From: Rhyacichthys aspro
Taxonomy: Eukaryota; Chordata; Actinopteri; Gobiiformes; Rhyacichthyidae
Length of the DNA: 64,000 nucleotides
Direction: 5' to 3'
Assembly (NCBI GenBank): GCA_036850595.1
Contig: CM072163.1
Location: forward strand, 20,189,550 to 20,253,549
Within the stretch, counting starts at the first letter, position 1; each line of letters begins with the position of its first letter. A model generated the notes under the pieces. The model was not told where the DNA came from, ran no database searches, and saw only the letters and a list, made by a program, of their open reading frames with translations. This document shows positions 15,101 to 24,750 of the stretch, one piece after another. Made by a program: the position numbers and the translations under genes.

Positions 15101-18100
15101 GTGACCTCATACCAACTAGCAACTTATGTCACAACTACCTGTCTTTTTTATGTTTTCTTTGAACAGAACAGGGCAAAGTACTCAAAGTTCTTCACACCAG
15201 CGACGGAGTCTTCATCGTCTCTCAGTACTCTCTGTTCCACAACGAGGGTCCTGTTCTCAACATGGCCATCGACTCCCAAAAGGTATTCGGAATATTTTTA
15301 CAGCGCTATATCCATCCCCATAAATTATTCACCATAAATCAGTGTGCGGATGAATTTATTATTCACACAGAGACTGGATGACTCAAAAAAGCAAAGCAAT
15401 AGTGAAGAAAATAAGTGCTGTCATCCATTATTGACGTGTCTGTGGTGTGATTTCTCCCCTCAGGGACACCTATGTGGGAACAGCCATGGAGGTTCAGAGA
15501 CTGCCGCTGGCGGACTGCGGTCGCTATGGTGACACGTGCAGAGAGTGCATCCTTTCCCGGATCCATACTGGGTTGGGATAGGGTCCAGAGGAGTGTATTC
15601 CCATTCCGCTGGATACAACGTCACGACTGGGTATGATTGGATATGATCCCACACTCACACAGCACAACACACAGCGCCTACTAATTTGCTCATGAATCAT
15701 TATTGAGGTAAAGGAAACCTATTAAGAAAAAAATAACGTTTATTTCTTTTAAAGCTACAGTTCCCGATTTTGTTTTTGACGTCTCTCCCACTGCCTCACC
15801 ACTCTCCCCAGCACCATAGTAAACCATTTCTGCTTCTTTTATTTAAAAAAATGGTCAAATCGGACCAGTTTTTCACCACAAAATATTAATTTGTTACATT
15901 AAGTCGGAGTTAAGAGCTTACCTGAAACTTTTAGCTCTGGAGTTTACCGTTGTACACTATAGCGATCCTGTAATTATCTCCACCTTGATAAACATTGCGA
16001 AGCATTACCAACATTTATCCATGTTTACTTTCCTGCCTGTTTCTCCATTTTTATCTTTTTTAAGCTGTTTTGCTGTAAAATAAGACGTATTTTGCAATGG
16101 AATAACCCATTTCCTTGGTTTATTTCCTTGGTCCTTTGTTGATGTCAGTGTTAAGTAATAGGACCACTCCTTTTTACCAGAAGTGAGCCATGATTGGCCA
16201 AAATCCCGCTGTGGTTTGATCATTCTCATCTATTAAAATCTTGAATTAAAAAACCTAGATCACATCTTAAGGTCTCATTTTTTCCACATGATTCCTGTTA
16301 CAATGAGCTGTTAGGTGATTAAACTGTCCAATTAAATGGAACAGTTGGCTGGTAATAGTGTTATTTAAGACAGATTTTGGTCTTGTTTTTTATAGTGAAC
16401 CCATGACCACTACTCTATCTATTTGTGCTCTGGTCTATTTATCTACATCAGTCTATTTTTATATTTTAGTCTTCATTCATAGTTACAATGGAGGTGGAGG
16501 CAAAGCAGGAAAAGGATTGACCCCAAAAGGACCCAGGCTTTATTTGAGGAACAACCAATCACCAATTCTTGTGTTTGTTTGTTGGTTTATTTACGAAGCT
16601 AATTTGAAAAAAATCTCTGTAACTCTTTATCACTAACCCCTCCATGAGTTTGGACCAGGCCAAGGCGGCCTAAGGCTCAAAGCTGCTGGGATATGATCCC
16701 TAATGGAAATAAGAAAATTTATAAATTCATGATAAATAGAAATGTTCATCTTATCAAAAGAATGTTGTGAATAAACCAGCTGTGATGTCCTGCTTTGTGT
16801 GGGACTGCATAGCATTTTCAACATGATTCTAAATCTGAGACTATGTACCGCATTTTGATTGGCTGTAGATAATTCAAGAAAGATCTGGCTCTGCTTTACT
16901 GTCCAATAGTAACAAAGTAGGACAGACCTGCAGGGCTGCCAGTCCATCAGGAGCATTCAAGTGGAGTGTGTAGTTTGATTGACAGCTCCAGTGCTGAACA
17001 GTTCAGCAAGTCTGCTGCCAACAACAGCTCCGATGCAAGGCCACGAACGACTAAACAGAATTGTTCTTATTTTGAACGTCTAAAAAGTTGAAACTCCAAC
17101 ATAAAGGACTAGGAAAATTCTATTCATGGGTAAGGCCAGTACAAGGAGATTCTCAGTCATTTTTTGTGAGCTACAGTATTTAAGAGAATTCTCCATTCCC
17201 ACTGTATATGTGTAATAATAATAACATTTCCCACAATCCCACTTCTGGTTTGAAATGATATGATCACCTTGGTCTTGGTTGTTTCTCAAAGTCCATAAAG
17301 TCCAAGATCGGTCATGACTACAACACTATTCTTCAGCATGACTCACCCTGGTCTTGATCACCATATACACTTTTTTATTTTTATTTTAATGGTCATCATA
17401 AGTTGAGTCCGAGTCCAGTCAATGATGAATTATTGCTCCATTTGTATGTCTTACACTAACTCCACTCTAAGCATGCTCCAGAGCCGGACAGTAACAGAGT
17501 AACAAATAAATAAACATGGAAAAACATAAAAAACCTTTGTTTCTTGACACATATTGTGGGTCACTGTAACACTGTCTACGACTCTCATGAAAAAAAGTCT
17601 AAAGAGAGAAAGCTTGTGCTTGAACTCATTCGGAGGCACAGTTTGGAAAGCATCATTTTTCTCCCTTGGTTGTGTTCATTTGATTTTACTGTTAAATGAA
17701 TAAATGAAACAATTAACATTTAACACTGCAAACCGGTCCGGTCTAATTTATCATTAGCTTCTTTTCTCTCATTAACAATGGCTGAATGCTGTTCCACATT
17801 TCAGATCAGAACCCTGGCGACTCAATATTTCAATTTACTCCTGTTCATGTAAAAGCTCAAACAAAGCGAGAAATCCAGTTGAATGTCTTAAAACACACAG
17901 AACATTTCAATGTGACATGCACCATCACACAAACCAGATATTGCCCCCTCTTTTCCACAGAAGCATGGCAGACACTTTGGCTCATAGTGATGTGGGATTG
18001 AGTGGCGCAACATGCCAGGATGCCTGATGTGAACTGTCCTTTTATGCTGCTTTCTGTTTTATATTCCCTGATGTGAGACCAAGGACTTCAGAGATCAAAC

Positions 18101-19672
18101 CTAAAAAAAAAAAGTGGAAAAACAATACAACATAACAGAATGGACTTAACCTGTATTTTAATTTTTAACCAGAATCCCTTTTTGTTCTCCTGCCGTGTTC
18201 AGTGATTTGTCTATGCATGTTTAACTTGTTCCCGAGAGCCGTTAGAGAGACCGTAAAACCACTAGTGGAACATTTTAATGTGGCTAATTTGTCGTCTCCA
18301 TTATTTTTCCAACAGGTCCCTCATTCAGAACCTTGACCATTCGAACTCCTCGGTTTGTGGGGAAGCTGCTGGTGAGTCTTATCTGCGCGCTCCAGTCTCT
18401 CTGTGTGTCTTATTAAAGCACAATCAAAGCCTTTCTCAGCCGCTACTGTAAGGAGATGATTATCATATAATTGAGCTAGGTCCTAAAACCTGCAGGGAGT
18501 ATGTTTTCTGTGCCAAGGCCCTGCTTCAAAGGACCATTCCACTAATCAGCACTTTATTCCCCTGACACTCAGCCATTTCCTTTAGCTATCACTGTACACC
18601 TTTGTACTATGTCAAAGGTGTCCCATGTGGTGCCTGTGGATCCACTCACAGAACACGTTAACCAGTATCTTAATAGAAATACTAGCTTTGATTATGCAGT
18701 GTGTTTTTAATCTCTCATGATCACCAGTTAAATTATGCAAAAGAAAATGCTTACTTCACTCCTCGTTGAAACCATTATGATTATGAACTGGATAAATAAG
18801 AATCTACACTGACATTACTAGCACGCAGCTAACTTTCCTGCTGTGCTTTGTTCCCATGCTTTGATCTCCAAATATGGTCATATATGGCAAAAAGTATTTT
18901 TTCTATGATTTGGTATAAAATTGTGGCCTGGACAGCCAGACCCATTTACTTTCTTAGCTAAGTGAAGAGGGTCTTTCCTATTCCTTCCTTTCCAAACTCA
19001 TTTCCACTAAAATCAATCCTACCCACCAATCATAATTGTTTATCTAAAATGGGGAGGGCTTTATGTGATGCAATATTTCTCTTACTGGTTATATGTTGTT
19101 CAAATTGTTAGTCCCAGTAGCAGTATTTCTGTTTCTCTGGATTCTAATTGGTTTGAAGTCTATCCAGTCGTGTCCAGAAGTAGTTTAATCTGTGTCCAGG
19201 AAATTAAACTCAAAATGAAAGGGACCAGACTAATACTTAATAAGTATTGCTGGCCAGGCAAATAAAACCAACTTTATTGATTCAAAAGTGCTGTGATTTA
19301 AATGAAAAACTCTGTCTTTCCTCAGCACTGAAGCTGCGTAAGACCTCTCCCAAAGAAGTGTTGGTTCCCAAAAACACTACTGTGTTCCTGCCTTGTCCTG
19401 TGCGCTCCTTCCACGCCACCTACCGCTGGGAGAGGGACAACTGTATCCTCAACTACCCGTGCCTGTTCTCAGGGGACTTCTGCGTGCTGGGACCGGCTGT
19501 GGACACTCCGCTGAAAGAGGGCGTCTTCCGCTGCATGGCCACTGAAGATGGCTTCAAGGTGGAGGTCATCTCCTTTAGGCTGGTGAATGACGGCCGGCTG
19601 CTGGCCGCCTCCTTCGCCTCCACCCTCGGCCTGTCGCTGCTGCTGGCTGCGGCCACTCTATGGCTTCATTAA
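1..19672 (+). CDS. sema7a: Semaphorin 7A-like, 3' half of gene (five exons, 5' end outside window)
   Basis: Spliced product: exons 1-132, 15167-15282, 15464-15630, 18316-18371 and 19326-19672. Semaphorins are extracellular guidance and immune ligands built on a seven-bladed sema propeller; the 7A class is GPI-anchored and signals through integrins and plexin C1 (family knowledge). Seen here: the end of the sema domain (VLKVLHTSDG, FIVSQYSLFHNEG), a cysteine-rich PSI domain (CGRYGDTCRECILSR), one Ig-like domain (FLPCPVRS, YRWERD, FRCMA), then a hydrophobic tail ending LWLH with no cytoplasmic segment, which argues for a GPI signal and against transmembrane classes 4-6. Splice phases agree across all junctions. 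The first intron in view is about 15 kb. The PSI exon is frame-broken (separate entry). Without a database search the paralogue assignment rests on architecture. Confidence 0.85.
430..545 (+). repeat. tRNA-derived SINE fragment
   Basis: An A-box-like stretch (tggttagcactcctgcctca) is followed by a B-box-like stretch (gggtttgatccc) at RNA polymerase III promoter spacing, then the trailing ttgtgtgttccccc. This matches the head of the common teleost tRNA-SINE (canonical form: ggttagcactg...gcctcacagcaagaaggtcc...gttcgattcc). Diverged and truncated. Confidence 0.7.
690..1206 (-). repeat. Dispersed repeat family, copy 1 (inverted)
   Basis: The reverse complement of 1040-1206 matches 21522-21670 closely, sharing ctaaactctaaacttcagtt and the following ggtgaaatgta. 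The part around 780-850 matches the reverse complement of the gattggccaagctttccg region near 21920. Nothing coding. It is probably an old DNA transposon or SINE-like element; the family is not identified. Confidence 0.6.
11745..11890 (+). repeat. SINE/L2-type tail fragment
   Basis: The segments cactcacattcaatcattg, caatttccattctcaaattc, tgcatctctttggacagtga and gaggaagccc follow the order of the central part of the common teleost SINE/LINE tail (interval without mutation, then trailing sequence about a species-typical header). Diverged; no gene. Confidence 0.5.
13311..13765. mobile_element. Palindromic MITE-like element
   Basis: The left end has cactatacatagtgcactat followed by atttagtgtag; the right end has gtgcactacatagtcctc, tatataatgcag and cactatttagtg. 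The two ends are roughly inverted relative to each other and each is internally palindromic around gtgcactat, a motif found in abundant teleost non-autonomous DNA elements. Target duplication not resolved. Lies in the large sema7a intron. Confidence 0.5.
14735..14811 (+). mobile_element. hAT-like terminal fragment
   Basis: The sequence ctggtccggcccagttcaga, then gatcaaatcagactgtatgt, ggcccctgaactaaaatgag and tttgacacctctg is the familiar terminus of fish hAT elements, ending in the gacaccnctg motif. The partner end was not located. Confidence 0.5.
15167..15282 (+). CDS. sema7a: sema7a exon: sema-domain strand KVLKVLHTSDG
   Basis: The acceptor tttgaacag precedes base 15167 and the donor gtattc follows 15282. 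The 116-bp exon completes the split codon of the previous exon and encodes QGKVLKVLHTSDG, FIVSQYSLFHNEG and PVLNMAIDSQK with no stop. The KVL and EGPV motifs are typical of the last sema blades. It ends in phase 0. Confidence 0.88.
15464..15630 (+). pseudogene. sema7a: sema7a exon: end of sema plus PSI domain, broken by several small deletions
   Basis: Acceptor cccctcag and donor gtatga bound a 167-bp exon. Read from the incoming phase it stops after about 22 codons. The recognisable protein is spread over several frames: YVGTAMEVQRLPLADCGRYG and DTCRECILSR, then pieces of the PSI core CGWD, then CIPIPLDTT. Aligning these requires about five missing stretches, near 15471 (two bases), 15560, 15570, 15594 and 15619 (one each). 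The sum, six, is a multiple of three, and the exon length fits the phases of both flanking exons. Three of the four single losses would be homopolymer contractions (GGG, TT, CC), which points to consensus error in a long-read assembly; a true lesion in the individual cannot be excluded. Confidence 0.8.
15631..18315 (+). other. sema7a intron, 2.7 kb
   Basis: Donor gtatga and acceptor ttttccaacag. Apart from dispersed repeat copy 2 I see only AT-rich DNA. The open frames at 16358-16636 and 16633-16956 have no splice context or protein motif. Confidence 0.55.
15754..16240 (+). repeat. Dispersed repeat family, copy 2
   Basis: Begins tttaaagctacagttccc and contains a diverged caaaatattaatttgttaca segment and a gattggccaaaatccc segment, in the same order as copy 3 (21519-21965). 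It lies in the sema7a intron between 15630 and 18316 and is more diverged than the other two copies. Confidence 0.45.
18316..18371 (+). CDS. sema7a: sema7a exon: PSI to Ig linker
   Basis: Acceptor ttttccaacag and donor gtgagt bound 56 bases encoding SLIQNLDHSNSSVCGEAA. The cysteine is the expected last PSI cysteine and the NSS is a potential N-glycosylation sequon. One base enters and one leaves in split codons, matching exon 15464-15630 upstream and 19326-19672 downstream. Confidence 0.82.
18372..19325 (+). other. sema7a last intron, 0.95 kb
   Basis: Donor gtgagt, acceptor tttcctcag. Nothing else recognised inside. Confidence 0.6.
19326..19672 (+). CDS. sema7a: sema7a last exon: Ig domain and GPI-anchor signal
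   Basis: The acceptor ctttcctcag opens a 347-bp exon of 114 residues plus TAA. It encodes LKLRKTSPKEVLVPKNTT followed by a C2-type Ig fold with cysteines in FLPCPVRS and FRCMATEDG and the core tryptophan in YRWERD. Extra cysteines occur in CILNYPC and DFC, as in Sema7A Ig domains that carry additional disulfides. The C-terminus LLAASFASTLGLSLLLAAAT ends LWLH with no charged cytoplasmic tail, as expected of a GPI attachment signal. GC content is clearly higher than in the surrounding DNA. Confidence 0.88.
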
Positions 19673-19865
19673 CTGCAGCTAGTGCTAACGCTAACCCTTT
19701 CCTGATAGGCTCCCAACGAAGAGCAAAACAGGGAGCCACTGTTAAGGCTAGGTTTTCAAAGCATTTAATACATGGTCAGTACACAAGGCGCACAAATTTC
19801 TATCTAAAAACTTACCTGTGAAAACATATTTTGAGAGCATTATTTTAGCAGAACACACGAGAACA

Positions 19866-20035
19866 GGGAAACAGTGGAAGAGTGGTTTATACACCTGCCT
19901 CAGAGTAAGAAGGTCATGGGTTCAGTTTAAGGTCTGCAGGTCCTCCCTGTGTTATCAGGGGTTGTCTCTGGGTACTCCAGCTTCCTCACAGTCAACAAAT
20001 GAGTGATTGGTTGCTGGCTTGTGCATGTCTAAAGC
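19866..20035 (+). repeat. tRNA-SINE head
   Basis: The sequence gaagagtggtttatacacct, gcctcagagtaagaaggtca and tgggttcagttt gives diverged A- and B-boxes, followed by ggtactccagcttcctcaca as in the teleost tRNA-SINE body. Its matching tail appears about 510 bases further on (20546-20690), so the element may be split by a later insertion. Confidence 0.6.
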
Positions 20036-20328
20036 CCATTTCACACACATTCAGAGATGTCAGGAGAATAACCTTCAGACTTTTGCCTGACCTGTGCATT
20101 TAAACATAAAAAAGATGGATGACGTCCGCAGGATTTGCATTCATATGTCTGGGGATAAGCCAGGTTATTTTACTGAATAGCTAAGAATGGGGTATGATGC
20201 TTAATTACCGCGACTGATTACAACACAAAGCTGATGGACAAATGAGCCAAATCCTTTGAGCGACAGCAGTTAATGCAATAATATCAATATTTTGTTTCTT
20301 CAAACATGTAAGAATTATGACCAAACAG

Positions 20329-20334
20329 AATAAA
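20329..20334 (+). terminator. Candidate polyadenylation signal for sema7a
   Basis: AATAAA about 660 bases after the sema7a stop codon. It is a plausible 3' UTR end, but no transcript evidence is available and the motif is common in AT-rich DNA. It lies between two SINE-like pieces. Confidence 0.25.
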
Positions 20335-20545
20335 GTAAAGTACTAACAAGCTGCAGATACTACAAGGCTACATGGACTACGCTTACTGTGCCAGTCGCAC
20401 GGCATACACACCATCAGTTTATTGTGTTTTCTGCAAAATCCTCTGGAAAATCTCCTGATATGTTCACACACCATAGTCCTCCAGAGATTGTACTAGGCTC
20501 CCCGCAGGATATCCTCCATGTGAAATTCAGGATAAAGTTTGGAGG

Positions 20546-20690
20546 CTAATGCATGTGTGAATGTGTTGGGTCTGTGACTGACTGTCATCATCCATGGAGT
20601 AGCCCAACTTACACCCAAAGCACCTGCGATAGGCTCCAGTCCCCTGTGACCCATAATGGAATAAATGGTAGAAAATGAATGAAATAACAA
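20546..20690 (+). repeat. SINE tail, possibly partner of 19866-20035
   Basis: cacccaaagcacctgcgata, ggctccagtcccctgtgacc and cataatggaataaatggtag match the conserved 3' tail (gggataggctccagc...gataagcggtagaaaatg) of teleost tRNA-SINEs. It is in the same orientation as the head upstream. Confidence 0.6.
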
Positions 20691-21518
20691 AAAGGGCAAA
20701 ACTGATCAACATTAATACAAATCTTTAATTGTCTCCATATGAAGCCACCATTAAATGCTTTGGAAACCTTTCCTCTCTAACTCAAAAGATACATATCCTA
20801 TGAGTTGGGCAAAAATACACCAATACCAGGCCGGTTCTTTTTACCATTTCTAACTTCTTTTCAAATTGATTGTGCTTATTTGTGAATATGTAAACCTTTA
20901 AAAGCGCTCTTACATCTCCTCATCATTCATCTTCGACTTTTAGCATTGCTCATCAGTGTTATAATGTCTGGTATTGAGATTTCAAAAGCCTTAAAACTGG
21001 GGAAAACTAAACTCCTAAGCACAATTTAGCAGCGGAGGCAGAATACTGCAGACTCGGGCGGACTGGGTGCTATCATTATTGCAGCTGAGTCCACCAACAT
21101 CGCCGGGGGGAAGTGTCAGCTTTTGGCCGGGAAGTAGGCCCGATGAACAAGAGCTGGTTCTTGAACATCACTGTGTCTCAGCACCTCCTCCTCAGACAAG
21201 GCAGTTTATCGCATCTTTTTATCAGACGCTATCAGACATCCTTATTACGCCTTGTTCACAGCTTTGTTTGTTGTGTTTGTTTCCTTTTACATGCCATTGT
21301 CTTGCTCCTCCCCCAGAGCAACATGACAAACACTTGCTCTTACAGGAACCAAACGTTGCCCGCAGCTCCTCAGTGAAAACACTTGAATACATAATAGTGC
21401 ATTCATTATCCTCTTCTAACGTAAGATGACACGCTCCTGGGGTTATTGAAGGTAAATGAGGATGAGAGTTTAACTGCTGTGATGACAAACAATCCACCAT
21501 CGCGTCTCTTCTCTTAAA

Positions 21519-21965
21519 GCTCCACTCAACCCCAAATGCAGCCTAGAGACTTCTCCTGCTTCTTTTTTATGAACAAAAAATAAAACCAAACCAATTTTTC
21601 CTTCACAAAATACTAATACATTTCACCAAACTGAAGTTTAGAGTTTAGCATTAGCTTAGCTGCGCCCTCATTGTCAGAATGGCATTTCTCTCCTCCTTGT
21701 TAAACACTGAATTGACGGTATTTATCTGCGTTTTATGTTGCCTCCCTTTTCTCTGTTAATGGTTTTCTATTTGATTTGCTTCTCTGTGTTAAAAGGCATA
21801 TTCAGCGCTGTAAACACACTTTATCGGAAGCTATTAAACTTCCTGGAACATCATATGATAAGATTGTGTAGACCAATGAGAACGCTCCTTTTTCACGCAT
21901 GTAATTTGTGCGAGCATGTGATTGGCCAAGCTTTTCCGTTGTTTTTCCGTGGAGTAAAGTTTAAA
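21519..21965 (+). repeat. Dispersed repeat family, copy 3
   Basis: Starts cttaaagctccactcaaccc, continues caaatgcagcctagagact and caaaatactaatacatttca, and ends near gattggccaagcttttccg. It pairs with the inverted copy at 690-1206 over most of its length. Confidence 0.6.
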
Positions 21966-23289
21966 TTGGATTAGAAAATAGTCCGAATAATTCTAGGCAT
22001 ACATGAGCCCCAACAAATAAAAAATGTCGGCCTGTTGTAAATGATAAAAAAAATTAAAAATTCAGGAACACTGCAACTGTGTATTTAGGCAGTATTCTTC
22101 ATTTGGGTGAAGGGTGAATCAATGGGATAATTGGTGGACAGGTGCAGAGATATTGCTGGTTAAATGGGAGAGTTCTAATTGTAATTCAGTCCAAGAATTA
22201 TGGCACATTTCCATTGAGTACTGCAGCACGGAACAGTTTGGTTTAGCCACCAGTACAGCTTTGAGAGCATTTAATCTGCTTTCTTATGTTTAAATGCATA
22301 AAGCTGCACCAGTTTCCTGCATCGTAAGGAGTTTTGCATGTGTTTTATTCAATTCAGTTCAAGAGCTATATAATGCAGACTCTATCTGAAACACTGTTGA
22401 TAAAATAAAATAAAAAAAAGCCGGCTGTGTTTATCGAAAGATAGCAACATTTAGCATTCTTACTTCTGACAAAATCAAGTTAAGCTTCATTTGACAAAAA
22501 AACGTTTTCTGTTTTACTATTCGCTTGTTTTTGCTTTGATGAATGATTCTCTATCGTCCATTCAACACACTGCAGTGTTTAGCTCCACCTCTTAGAAAAC
22601 AAGCCACAGTGATTGAAACAAAGACAGAGGGGTTTGTACGCCTTTTCGCAATATTTGTACTGACCTGCCGTGTGCCGTAACGCTTCAGTGGAAATGCGGC
22701 TCAAAGGATTTCTATGACAAACTGGAGCTGTAACAGCAGTTGTATCCTTGTGTATCAGTCATCACTGCACAACAGCTTTTTTCATTCAGCATTATGCAAC
22801 AATATTTCAGTGTGCGTGACCAGACAATGGCACAGACAAGATGTGAACAAGGTGTTACTCGAGGGCAATTTTTAGTTAAGAGCCTTATGGTAAGGGCAAA
22901 AGAATCTGGTTAGTAGAGGAAGTAAGGCTAGTGCTGTACGTGTGAAGTATGAATTGTGTTTGTTTGGTTTTTTTTGTTGTTTTTTTGCTTTGCTAATGCT
23001 AATTTCTGCCATTGCTGCCTATGTGACTGTTTGTATCGATGGTCTGTGTTTTTAGCCATGATTTGTACTTGTATCTCTATGCTGTGATTAAAAAAAAAAA
23101 AAAAAGTCTCCAGATCTCAGAAAGTAGCAACCGCAACCAAACAGGAATGACAACAGGAGTTTTACCATCAACAATCCCTTTACTGATGGAAAAAAGGATT
23201 ATATGCAGAATGTAATAAAGTGAATGTATTGTAATCGCAGTAAAAAACAACAAAATGTAAGCCAAACCTCATGAATACTGATGGGATGA

Positions 23290-23500
23290 CTGAGGAAATA
23301 CGCTTGTGCTGGGATGAATTATGCAGCATATTAGCATGTTCTCCAGGGCTTTGCAGATTATCATTCAGAGACGTTACATAAATCTAGCCGTGCCGATCCA
23401 TCCGCCGTGGCAGAAATATCATTAATAGCTAATTAGACAATGGAGCCGTCTCATTATGCGCCATATTAAGGACTGTATTTTACAAGTGAGCGCGGTCACG
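23290..23500. promoter_or_regulatory. Candidate conserved non-coding element
   Basis: A non-repetitive block rich in homeodomain-type cores: attaatagctaattagacaa, then tggagccgtctcattatgcg and catgaatactgatgggatga upstream. No coding frame and no transposon hallmark. The call is from texture only, since alignment across fish could not be done. Confidence 0.25.
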
Positions 23501-24650
23501 GACGCTAGCCGTGAAGACCTGGAGGCTGGGAGGTTGTGCGTTGCTGCTTAGAGATCTGCGAGCTTTCTGCACTGCACTGACGTGGACTACAGACTGTGCC
23601 AAAAAAAAAAAAGCTTTGTTGAGCCATTTCATCTGCAATGCTTAATGCCTCAATTATAAATCATTCTCATTCTTTACCCAACGACACTGAGCATGTGTTT
23701 AGCTGCAGCTATGACATAATAATTGCTTCTGAGGGGGTGGGCCAAGCATAAACAACAGTGGGAAAAGCTAAGTGCTTTAGTTAAAGTTAGCCGAACATAC
23801 ACGAACATGCCCAGAGGCCTTTTTTCCTGTTACACTATTGTCTTTGTGCTGTATTGATGTGGTTTATGGAGCTGTAATCTTAGGGCAAAGTCATTAAACG
23901 GCGCTTTCGGGAGCTAATTAGTCAAGCCCCATCATTTACTGTTTCTTGTTGGCTGTCTCAGTCTTACAATACATGACAGAGACAAATGCACTGATCATTT
24001 GAGGTTTAACGTTAGCCGACCATTACAGTCACTACACAAAGAAACATAAAGCAGTAAAAGGTAATATTGTCAGGACACAATTGAAATACTGCACTGATAT
24101 AACAAAATATGTGTTTTATTCGGCATTCATATAGAATCCGGCAAACTAGAAGTTATTTTAGTGAAGAAGACAAGGAGGGTAAAAACAGTCAGTGCTTGGA
24201 TGAACCACATGCCAGTAACAACCTATCAACAGGTCATTTTATCCAATCAGAAAAAAACCCATAACTGCCTGTACTCCCACATTATTGATCCGATCTAGCT
24301 GCTGTCTGGTGGAAATCACAAGATGGATTTCTGTGTTTTTGAAATCACAAATCCACTGCTGCACATGGTTAAAAAAATAAATAAATTATATCCCTGGGGT
24401 AAAAAAAAGTGTCAGAACACTAAACATCAATTCTGGGCTGTCTAACAATTTTTAAAATCATAACCTTTTGCCGCCTGCAAAACACCGAAAGTGACACTTG
24501 TCCCAGAGGCGGGGAAAATATGGCAATATTAAAAATAAAAAACACACTTTGATGCAACCACAACCTAAGTTCTACGACACACACCTGAAATCTGATTTAA
24601 CCAAAAAGAGAGATGAGATTTCGAGAAAGCATCTTTACGTCTCACTTGAA

Positions 24651-24750
24651 CATGGTGGCAGAGTGGTTAGCACCTCTCACTTTCTCTCAGTGGAACTCTC
24701 CAATTTGATCCTATGTAATGGCTGCATAACCTTTCTGTGCTACTGTGAGC
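24651..24750 (+). repeat. tRNA-SINE fragment
   Basis: catggtggcagagtggttag followed by cacctctcactttctctcag, then tccaatttgatccta. A-box preserved, B-box diverged. Confidence 0.5.

Larger units (their letters stand above)
133..15166 (+). other. Large sema7a intron (about 15 kb), no coding exon recognised
   Basis: Donor gtgtgt at 133 pairs with the acceptor at 15166. Inside are a SINE head (430-545), a minus copy of a dispersed repeat (690-1206), a palindromic element (13311-13765), a hAT-like terminus (14735-14811) and a minor SINE-like fragment near 11060. Short open frames such as 10624-10980 lack coding character and flanking splice sites. The rest is unremarkable AT-rich DNA. Confidence 0.6.
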
